Assembly (NCBI GenBank): GCA_947036475.1 | Contig: CAMQRG010000008.1 | Coordinates: 1-22,398, forward strand | Source of the DNA: an uncultured Clostridia bacterium | GTDB lineage: Bacteria > Bacillota > Clostridia > Lachnospirales > Anaerotignaceae | DNA: 22,398 nt | Reading direction: 5' to 3' | Part shown: piece by piece, positions 13,252-19,353 of the stretch | Position numbering within the stretch: position 1 is the stretch's first letter | Layout of the letters: each line of letters opens with the position of its first letter | Program-made: the position numbers and the translations under genes | The notes under the pieces: model-generated | What the model was told of the DNA's origin: nothing | What the model saw: only the letters and a program-made list of their open reading frames with translations | Databases searched by the model: none

Positions 13252-13500
13252 AAGACCTTGGAGGCCCTGCCTCCAAACCTCCGCAAGCCGGTCAGCACTT
13301 TGCCTACGGCAAAGCCGCCTTCGGCGTCCGGACTTCTTTCCGGTGCCTATTGAAAAGGGCTTGACCCTAAACTTTATTGCGGAAAACTGCGTTTTCCGAG
13401 GAATAAAACTTTTTATTCTCTCCATCGCATGAAATGCGATGGCAGACGAGTCAAGGGGTGAAACCCCTTGCGGGGAGGTGGGGCAGAGCCCCACGGTCTT
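13252..13500. repeat. Intergenic palindromic element, copy C (249 bp, reversed)
   Basis: It is bounded by AAGACC and GGTCTT, but the asymmetric core (CCCTAAACTTTAT) is on the opposite strand to the other copies. Hairpins: GGAGG/CCTCC at the left, TTTGCC/GGCAAA (13302-13316), GGAAAAC/GTTTTCC (13381-13397), the central CCATCGCAT/ATGCGATGG shared with copy B (13423-13443), AAGGGGT/ACCCCTT, and GGGGC/GCCCC at the right. It fills the gap between the C39 peptidase stop (13507) and the HTH ribosome site. Confidence 0.85.
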
Positions 13501-13506
13501 AGTCTT

Positions 13507-14775
13507 TTACGGCGAAATAATCCAGAATGGCCCGCCCGCTGCCGCACCCCGCCGCGCTTCATTTAAGAAAATGTTCAAATCCCACTCTTGGTTGCTTTTT
13601 TTCACGCTTGCAGGGTCGGCAACGAGTATCTTCCCGCTGTCCGTGATGCCGCGCAGCACAATGAAATGCCCCGAAGTCGTAAAATGCCCTTTCCCCATGA
13701 TGGCAACGACTAACTTCCCGTCTGCCAGCGCGTCCACAATTTTCTGCCCTTCGTAGATTGTCGCACCCTCGACCTTTAACCCGAAATGCCGTGCGCCCTC
13801 CGGAATCAGGCTGTGGTAACTGCCACTGCCTTCGCATCGGTAGCCGTTTTTGTACGCCCAATCTGACATCTGCCCGGGGTCGATCTGCTTGTCTGTGAAT
13901 GTCGATACCACGATTGCCAGCGACGTCGGGCCACAGCCCGCCACGCGAATGGTATCGTATTTCCCGTACAGCTTGTTGCCCCAGCGCGCGTCACCCTGAT
14001 TGTAATAAACCACCTCCGTATTGCCTGTCTTGTAGTGAATTTCTCCGTAGTCGTTCAGCGAATCCCCAGGCACATAGCCGGGCGCGCCGGGGCGAATCGT
14101 CTGGTCGTCGGCAATCGTCGCGTAAATCGTTTTCGCCCAGTTTTTTTGCGCCTCCGTGAAGCCAAGCTCCTCCATCAAAGCGTCAGGCTCCATTTCCTCG
14201 ACATTGATTTTCAGGCGTTTCAGCTTTTTGATGTTCTCTCCCTCGCCCTGCGTATACTCCTCCTCGGTGGTATGAAAAAAGAAGCGTTTGAAAAAACGCT
14301 CCTTCATGCTTTCCCTGTCCATCGAGAATAAATCCTGCTGGTATGCGACGGAACAAATGGCAATGAACCAATACTGGTTCTGTTTCCCGATATTTTTTTC
14401 GATCTGCACATCGTCATAGCCCTCAGACATCTCTGCCACTAGCTTTTCGATCTCTGCCTCGTCGAAGTCCAAAAACTCCCGATAATATTGCGTGACTGCC
14501 CTCGCCTGGCTGTTCATTGCCGTAATATCGCCGGAAGAACTGCTGTCAAAGCCGAAATAGATATTCGGAATCGCGGCGACAATCAGGAACGGGATCAGGA
14601 CGGAAAGCATCAGCAGGCAGAAAACGGCTTTCGCAAATGCGGGGACGTATTCTTTCGCCGCCTGCAAAGCCGCGCCTTTCGCACCTGCGGCCGCTGCGGC
14701 TCTTGCGATTGCCGCCGCCTTTTTTGCAGTCACCGCCGTATGTATGGCGGCATCCATGCCGGTTCTCTGGCTCAT
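13507..14775 (-). CDS. C39-like cysteine peptidase, VirB1-type cell-wall opener
   Basis: This 422-residue protein has an Ala-rich cytoplasmic N-terminus (residues 1-45), one membrane anchor (~47-68, AVFCLLMLSVLIPFLIVAAIP) and a helical extracellular linker. Its C-terminal domain is a Peptidase_C39_2-like fold (~260-420), with the catalytic set visible as Cys281 (AGCGPTSLA), His370 (SGHFIVL) and Asp387 (VADPAS). In related elements the peptidoglycan-degrading slot next to VirB6 is usually NlpC/P60 or CHAP. Here a papain-like C39 domain occupies it, so the role in opening the wall or processing a substrate is inferred. Its ATG overlaps the TrbL stop (ATGA), with GGGAGAT upstream. Confidence 0.8.
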   Translation of the reverse strand: MSQRTGMDAAIHTAVTAKKAAAIARAAAAAGAKGAALQAAKEYVPAFAKAVFCLLMLSVLIPFLIVAAIPNIYFGFDSSSSGDITAMNSQARAVTQYYREFLDFDEAEIEKLVAEMSEGYDDVQIEKNIGKQNQYWFIAICSVAYQQDLFSMDRESMKERFFKRFFFHTTEEEYTQGEGENIKKLKRLKINVEEMEPDALMEELGFTEAQKNWAKTIYATIADDQTIRPGAPGYVPGDSLNDYGEIHYKTGNTEVVYYNQGDARWGNKLYGKYDTIRVAGCGPTSLAIVVSTFTDKQIDPGQMSDWAYKNGYRCEGSGSYHSLIPEGARHFGLKVEGATIYEGQKIVDALADGKLVVAIMGKGHFTTSGHFIVLRGITDSGKILVADPASVKKSNQEWDLNIFLNEARRGAAAGGPFWIISP

Positions 14776-16967
14776 TTTCGATCATCTCCCTGCCTGCCGT
14801 TCCTGCCGCGCGGCGGGGGCGGCTTTGGTAATGGATTCTGCTGTGCCTGCCTTCCCCCTGCATCTGTCCTGCCATGCGGCGGGGCGGGTTTTGCAGACGG
14901 GTTCTGCGCCTGTCCCGCACTTGTCCGGTTGTGCGGCATATCAGAAGGACGCCGTATATTTCCAGCTCTCTCCACACTCTGTACCGATGTTCCGCGCGTA
15001 ACTTCCTTTCGGGACGCTTGGTTTCCTTCCGGAACAGGCTTGTTTCCAGCCTGTGTATGGGAAACTGCCGCAGGGTACCGTTTTTCCACTCCGGGTGCTA
15101 CGCGCAGCTGGGGACGGGATTCGTTATGCAAAACATTTGCCGCTGCCCGTCCGGATTGCCGCGCTGGAGCATTTCCGGCCGCCTGTGCAAATGGGTGTGC
15201 GTTTGCAGGTTCCTCACTGCATACCGGATTGATACCCGGCTCGTTAGGAAGGGAAGGGCGGTTATGCGCTTCATTCCTCCCTAAATTTGCCGGATTATGC
15301 GGGAATGGGTTCCTGCTGGCAACAGGCGGCGTTGTTTGTGCTGTTCCTGCCATCGTATATGGACGGGGAGTTGCAGCGTTCTGCGCTGGTGTCCTCCTGT
15401 CCGCGACGTTTGGCAGTACACTCTGCCGGACGGAAACTGTTTCGCTGTGCGGTGATATTTCTGAATTGCGCTGTACCGCATTGTTTCTCATGTCCGCCGT
15501 ATGCGTATGGACAGACGGAATATTTGCCGTATTTCTGCCGGCTTGGGGCGTACCGTTCTGCACACCTGAAGGATTATTTTGCACGCCAGCCGTTCCGATA
15601 CTGGCATTTGTACTGTTGTAGGAATGAGAATCCCGCCCGGCAGACATTCCGCCCATGCCGCCCCTTCCGGCAGTTTCCGCAGTTCTGCTCCGTACCGTGG
15701 GTCTTGCCGCCGACGGTGCTGCCGTCTGTCTTGCCTGTGTGGAAGCGAGGCTTTGACCGTTTTCCGAAACGCGGTTTGTTCCGCTGTTTTGTATTGCTTG
15801 GGAAGCCGTATGGTTCTGCACTCCCTGCGGTGTGTTCCGTTCCATATTCTGTGCGGCTGCGCCCATAGGCGGGCGCGTTGCGGGCTGTCTGGCGGAACCG
15901 CCGTTTCCTGCCGCCTGCGGACTTCCCTGCATATTTCCCTGTATGATGCTGCGTTCCGCAGACTGTGCGCTGTTTTCATACTCGGCAGAGCTGCGTACAG
16001 CGGAGTTCCCGCTGGGTGCGGGACGCACAGGGGGCGGCGTACCGTTCCCGCCGGAACGTTTCGCCCTATGGCTGCCGCCGTGAGAATCCGACACAGATTT
16101 TCCGATGTTCTGCGCCACGCTCCTTACAGTAAGGTACGCCAGCATTCCGGGCATTCTGGTAATGCCGCCCAACGGGTCGCCCGTAGAAGCCGGGTTCAGC
16201 CCGATGCGCTGGATCATCGCGTCAACCTTCCTGCCCGTTTTCGCAACCGCCACGACAAATATCGTCCAGGGGATTACCTCCGCGCCCGTCGGAACGACAG
16301 ACATTGCCGAAAGCATGAATTTCAGGAAAACCAGGCTCAAAATCACCATCAGGCACATGCTCCCGAACATCCGCACCCAGCCTTTGAAAATATCCGCTGT
16401 GCTTTTGCTGCCGCCCATGGCGAACGCGAGCGGGGACAATACCGTCAGAACCGCAAGGACAACGTATCTCTCGCCGATTTCAAAAAACAGCTTGATAATC
16501 TGTACGACCAGTATCACGCCCACAATGATGGCAAGCAGCCAGCCTGCGTCGCCCGGCACATGGAACGTAATTTTCGTCAGTTCCGGCACCTGTACGGTTT
16601 CCGGCGTTTCCAGCAGTTCCATCACGCGCTTTGTGATGCCTAAGCCAATGTCGCAGACCTGGCGGGAGAACACGAGGAAAAACGTCATTACGAACGTCCG
16701 CGCAAACAGCGACTGCGGTGCTTCACCCTCGAAGCCCAGCCCTGACATCATCGTTTTTGCGGACTGGAACACAAGATTGCCAAGCAGAAGCGCCCAGCCA
16801 AGGCAGGTAATGATATTGAAAATATCGCCCGTGATTGGGACGGCGGTTTCAAAGTAGGCGAGATCCATGGTAAAAATCGCCAGAAGGGAATCCGCAAGGT
16901 ATTCGGTGATGTGGATTACCATATCGAACAGCCATTGCAGCAGCCCCTTGAACAGCAGCTCCAGCAT
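14772..16967 (-). CDS. VirB6/TrbL-like channel protein with very long disordered tail
   Basis: This 731-residue polytopic membrane protein is expected to form the inner-membrane channel. About the first 275 residues are hydrophobic and carry six or more membrane segments (for example LLFKGLLQWLFDMVIHI, CLGWALLLGNLVF, FVMTFFLVFSRQV, LLAIIVGVILVVQIIKLFF, VLAVLTVLSPLAFAMGG, MCLMVILSLVFLKFML), as in the CD1112-type TrbL family of ~290 residues. The remaining ~430 residues are low-complexity Asn/Gln/Ser/Pro/Arg/Gly with almost no hydrophobics, ending PPPPRGRNGRQGDDRK. The start at ATG 16967 follows AAGGAGGTG; the longer frame to 17081 is only translated repeat DNA. It is coupled by ATGA to the C39 peptidase gene. 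Confidence 0.85.
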   Translation of the reverse strand: MLELLFKGLLQWLFDMVIHITEYLADSLLAIFTMDLAYFETAVPITGDIFNIITCLGWALLLGNLVFQSAKTMMSGLGFEGEAPQSLFARTFVMTFFLVFSRQVCDIGLGITKRVMELLETPETVQVPELTKITFHVPGDAGWLLAIIVGVILVVQIIKLFFEIGERYVVLAVLTVLSPLAFAMGGSKSTADIFKGWVRMFGSMCLMVILSLVFLKFMLSAMSVVPTGAEVIPWTIFVVAVAKTGRKVDAMIQRIGLNPASTGDPLGGITRMPGMLAYLTVRSVAQNIGKSVSDSHGGSHRAKRSGGNGTPPPVRPAPSGNSAVRSSAEYENSAQSAERSIIQGNMQGSPQAAGNGGSARQPATRPPMGAAAQNMERNTPQGVQNHTASQAIQNSGTNRVSENGQSLASTQARQTAAPSAARPTVRSRTAETAGRGGMGGMSAGRDSHSYNSTNASIGTAGVQNNPSGVQNGTPQAGRNTANIPSVHTHTADMRNNAVQRNSEISPHSETVSVRQSVLPNVADRRTPAQNAATPRPYTMAGTAQTTPPVASRNPFPHNPANLGRNEAHNRPSLPNEPGINPVCSEEPANAHPFAQAAGNAPARQSGRAAANVLHNESRPQLRVAPGVEKRYPAAVSHTQAGNKPVPEGNQASRKEVTRGTSVQSVERAGNIRRPSDMPHNRTSAGQAQNPSAKPAPPHGRTDAGGRQAQQNPLPKPPPPRGRNGRQGDDRK

Positions 16968-16985
16968 TTTCGACACCTCCTTTCT

Positions 16986-17192
16986 AAGACCTTGGGGCAC
17001 TGCCCCAATCCCCCGAAGACCGTGGGACTCTGTCCCACACCCTGCAAGGGCTTTCAGCCCTTGACCCATTACCCGCCGCATAAAATGCGGCGGAAAGAAA
17101 AGTTTAGGGTCAAGCCCTTTTCAAAGGGCTTGTGGGGTGCGGGGCAAAGCCCTGCGGTTTCAGGGGATTGGGGACAGCGTCCCCAAGGTCTT
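16986..17192. repeat. Intergenic palindromic element, copy D (207 bp, nested double)
   Basis: An outer pair of arms (AAGACCTTGGGGC...GTCCCCAAGGTCTT) encloses a complete inner unit that begins GAAGACCGTGGGAC. Stems from outside in: GGGGC/GCCCC, GGGAC/GTCCC, AAGGGCT/AGCCCTT, central CCGCCGCAT/ATGCGGCGG, AAGCCC/GGGCTT, GGGGC/GCCCT-type, GGGGAC/GTCCCC. The core is on the plus strand. It fills the gap between the VirB2-like stop (17201) and the TrbL ribosome site (16976-16983). Confidence 0.85.
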
Positions 17193-17200
17193 TAATCTTT

Positions 17201-17584
17201 TTAGAATCCTTCAATCTTTGGCACGCTGTTGAATAACGGCTGGATATAGGCGATAAACGCGCCAATGCCGTTGATAATCGCCCATGCGATCCAGATGCGT
17301 TTTAGCCAGTCCCATGCCTGGTCGACTTTGTGCTGGTTATTCGACAGCTTCGCGCCCAATACCGCGACCGCCGACATCAGCGCTGCCAGCACCGTTGAAA
17401 TCCCCGCAATCTTGTTATACAGGTTGACGATCAGCTCCTTGCCGACCGCCCACATATCCCCGCCGCCGGCTTCAGCGGCATACACGTCCGCCGCAAACAA
17501 AACTATCAGGAAAAGGCTGAGCGCAAGGCAAAACACCCACTGCGGCACTCGCGTGCGCCATTTCACAGCTACATCATAAAACAA
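17201..17584 (-). CDS. Small VirB2/Maff2-like membrane protein
   Basis: This 127-residue protein starts at TTG (17582-17584) behind AAAGGAGGTG. It has a basic n-region (VKWRTRVPQ), a strong hydrophobic signal core (VFCLALSLFLIVLFAA) and a likely cleavage after VYAAEA (~residue 39). Two further hydrophobic helices follow (IAGISTVLAALMSAVAVLGAKL and IWIAWAIINGIGAFIAYI). This size and topology, directly before the VirB6-like gene, fits VirB2-type pilins or the small Maff2-like proteins of Clostridia conjugative elements. The family assignment rests on topology and position, not on a diagnostic motif. Confidence 0.6.
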   Translation of the reverse strand: MFYDVAVKWRTRVPQWVFCLALSLFLIVLFAADVYAAEAGGGDMWAVGKELIVNLYNKIAGISTVLAALMSAVAVLGAKLSNNQHKVDQAWDWLKRIWIAWAIINGIGAFIAYIQPLFNSVPKIEGF

Positions 17585-17612
17585 AAATCACACCTCCTTT
17601 GACTACTGCTTC

Positions 17613-17792
17613 AAAAAAACCGTGGGACTCTGTCCCACACCCTGCAAGGGCTTTCAGCCCTTGACCCGTTACCCACCGCGCAAATGCGCGGTGGAAAATA
17701 AAGTTTGGGGTCAAGCCCTTTTCAAAGGGCTTGTGGGGTGCGGGGCGAAGCCCTGCGGTTTTAGGGGTAGTGGGGCAGAGCCCCACGGTCTT
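17613..17792. repeat. Intergenic palindromic element, copy E (180 bp)
   Basis: The left end is degenerate (AAAACC in place of AAGACC). Stems are GGGAC/GTCCC, AAGGGCT/AGCCCTT, central CCACCGCGC/GCGCGGTGG, AAGCCC/GGGCTT and GGGGC/GCCCC. It ends in CGGTCTT, whose last two bases are also part of the SpoVG stop codon (TAA read leftward, 17793-17791). The core is on the plus strand. Confidence 0.85.
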
Positions 17793-18048
17793 ATTCCTCA
17801 AAATACGCTTCCAGCACCTTTTCCTGCAATTCCTTCCGGAACTCGTTGTTCGTGGGGTGGCATACACTCCGCCATTTCCCGTCCCTGCCGCGCTGGGAGG
17901 GCAGTGAGATAAACGGCCCGTCGCCAATATCAATCACTTTTACGCTGTGTATCAAAAAGCAATCGTCCAGTATTACTACCGCTACCGCTTTCAGCGGGGC
18001 GTCTGTTCCCTTAAAAACCATCTTCATTTCCACATCAATTTTCATCAT
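17791..18048 (-). CDS. spoVG: SpoVG-family RNA/DNA-binding regulator
   Basis: This ~85-residue protein has the full SpoVG pattern: LKAVAVVILDDCFLIHSVKVID (strands 1-3), then GPFISLPSQRGRDGKWRSVCHPTNNEFRKELQEKVLEAY, aligning with the SPS-R-x-DG-x-(Y/F)RD-x-x-HP signature of chromosomal SpoVG. SpoVG proteins are small nucleic-acid-binding global regulators in Firmicutes, and element-encoded copies are common in Clostridia conjugative elements. Two ATGs in tandem (18046-18048 and 18043-18045) follow AGGAGG (18054-18059); the second has the better spacing. The gene overlaps the preceding membrane-protein gene by 14 nt. Its stop codon is formed partly by the end of repeat copy E. It may regulate transfer genes post-transcriptionally, which is inference. 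Confidence 0.9.
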   Translation of the reverse strand: MMKIDVEMKMVFKGTDAPLKAVAVVILDDCFLIHSVKVIDIGDGPFISLPSQRGRDGKWRSVCHPTNNEFRKELQEKVLEAYFEE

Positions 18049-19183
18049 GATTTCCTCCTTTTCCATCTTCATTTTCTGCATCAGGGCTTTCCTGCGCCGG
18101 AATGTTCACCACATACCAGAAATCGCGGTCTTTCTGGTCAACCAGGCATTTGAAGCAGTAGCCGCCGTCCGCGACCGTTTTCACCTGCCTGCCGAACAGC
18201 CTGTTCGCCGCCTGCTGTTTGATTTTCACCGCGACTTCCTGCCCAGCAACGTCATACCTGCTCAGGTCAACAACGGGATTTTCGTACTTCACCCGCCGCC
18301 TGCCAATTTTCCGGTAATCATCCTCCTCCTTTATCAATACAACCGCATTCGGGTACAACAGGAAAAACGCTGCCACACTCAGGAGCAGGACAAGCCCGAT
18401 GCCCCACACAATGGCAAGGGCGGGAATACCGCCGTCTGTATCGCCCCAAATGTTGACGGGCAGTTTTTCGCCAATATATGTAACCGTGTATACAACGCTG
18501 TCTACTGTCCGGTTGACCACCTCGCCGCTATATACCGCTGTCGTCACATAGCCCGTAGGGATTTTCTTTGTATACGAGCCGGAATACGACGCAACGCCGT
18601 TGTAGCTCATCGGCACGGAGTCGTAATCAACAGGCGCGCTGCTGCCAACAGACCAATTCACGCCCGTCAGCTTCAGCGTCACGCCGTTTTTCACCGTCGT
18701 TTTCGGGACAAGCGAAACGTCGTTATTGCTTACGCCGCGCAGCATGATAGAGTCCTTGACTGTATACGTCTTTGTTGTGTAACCCTTTACCTGCGTTGAC
18801 ACGGAATCACTGTCCAGCAGGAGTTTCCCGGTAAACCCGTCCTTGTTATACTCAATGGACAGCGGGAGCTGTTCCAGTACGGCGGACAAGTCGTTTGTTT
18901 CGGATTCCGTTGTTTTTTCCTGTGTTTCCATGCGCTTTTCCTCGGATATGATTTCGTCCTTTTCCATATCCAGGAAGCTATAAGAAAACCCGTCCAGTTC
19001 AAAGGGTTCTTCCTTTAGCTGTGACGGGTTTTCGTCCGGTGCGGCTTCGTATGTTTTAATGAACAAATGCCTGCCGTCCTTGAGTTCCATATAGCTTTTG
19101 AGCGGTTCCGCCGCGTAAGCCGCTGGGCGGAAGCAGAGCATTGCTGCCGCTGCGACCATTGCTATCCTATATTTTTGCTGCAT
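18035..19183 (-). CDS. Secreted, membrane-anchored transfer-region protein, unknown family
   Basis: This 382-residue protein starts at ATG 19183 behind AGGAGGTGAAGG; the longer frame to 19231 is repeat DNA. Residues 1-24 are a signal peptide (IAMVAAAAMLCFRPAAYAAE, cut likely after YAA). Residues ~25-260 are extracellular, rich in beta-strand-like Thr/Val/Ser stretches (KGYTTKTYTVKDSIMLRGV, SYSGSYTKKIPTGYVTTAVYSG). One membrane helix lies at ~268-293 (ALAIVWGIGLVLLLSVAAFFLLYP), and the cytoplasmic tail has ~90 residues. No domain was recognised. Its position between the Cna-B adhesin and SpoVG is typical of the surface module of these elements, so a role in adhesin assembly or mating-pair contact is plausible but not shown. 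Confidence 0.75.
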   Translation of the reverse strand: MQQKYRIAMVAAAAMLCFRPAAYAAEPLKSYMELKDGRHLFIKTYEAAPDENPSQLKEEPFELDGFSYSFLDMEKDEIISEEKRMETQEKTTESETNDLSAVLEQLPLSIEYNKDGFTGKLLLDSDSVSTQVKGYTTKTYTVKDSIMLRGVSNNDVSLVPKTTVKNGVTLKLTGVNWSVGSSAPVDYDSVPMSYNGVASYSGSYTKKIPTGYVTTAVYSGEVVNRTVDSVVYTVTYIGEKLPVNIWGDTDGGIPALAIVWGIGLVLLLSVAAFFLLYPNAVVLIKEEDDYRKIGRRRVKYENPVVDLSRYDVAGQEVAVKIKQQAANRLFGRQVKTVADGGYCFKCLVDQKDRDFWYVVNIPAQESPDAENEDGKGGNHDEN

Positions 19184-19198
19184 TCCTTCACCTCCTGT

Positions 19199-19348
19199 AA
19201 GACCGTGGGGCTCTGCCCCACCTCCCCGCAAGGGCTTTCAGCCCTTGACCCGTTACCCACCGCGCAGTTGCGCGGTGGAAATAAAGTTTAGGGTCAAGCC
19301 CTTTTCAAAGGGCTTGCGGAGGTTTGGAGGCAGAGCCTCCAAGGTTCT
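19199..19348. repeat. Intergenic palindromic element, copy F (150 bp)
   Basis: This is the most compact copy: AAGACC, GGGGC/GCCCC, AAGGGCT/AGCCCTT, central CCACCGCGC/GCGCGGTGG, AAGCCC/GGGCTT, GGAGGC/GCCTCC, and a slightly decayed end (AAGGTTCT). The core AAATAAAGTTTAGGGTC is on the plus strand. It lies between the adhesin stop (19354) and the ribosome site of the next gene (19191-19196), with only 2-5 bp to spare on each side. Confidence 0.85.
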
Positions 19349-19353
19349 AAAGT

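Noticed and set aside
13204..13494. 96-codon minus-strand frame through repeat copy C
   Set aside because: It is translated palindromic DNA (GLCPTSPQGVSPLD-type peptide); the same peptides appear wherever a repeat copy is open. The real gene here is the HTH frame starting at 13223.
14488..15621. Long plus-strand frame (377 codons) opposite the VirB6 tail and C39 N-terminus
   Set aside because: It is Cys/Arg-rich with no ribosome site, signal or domain. It is explained by the GC-rich, low-complexity codons of the real minus-strand gene.
16968..17081. N-terminal extension of the VirB6-like gene
   Set aside because: The added 38 residues are encoded by repeat copy D; ATG 16967 has a perfect ribosome site.
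17574..17933. 119-codon minus-strand frame across copy E and the spoVG end
   Set aside because: It reads through the repeat and runs out of frame through spoVG, without a ribosome site.
3496..19348. CRISPR array
   Set aside because: The repeats are kilobases apart, palindromic throughout and lack unique spacers of constant length. No cas gene is present.
3496..19348. Simple intrinsic terminators as the explanation of the intergenic hairpins
   Set aside because: The hairpins are not followed by T-runs on the transcribed strand, and essential transfer genes lie downstream of each copy, so plain termination is unlikely.
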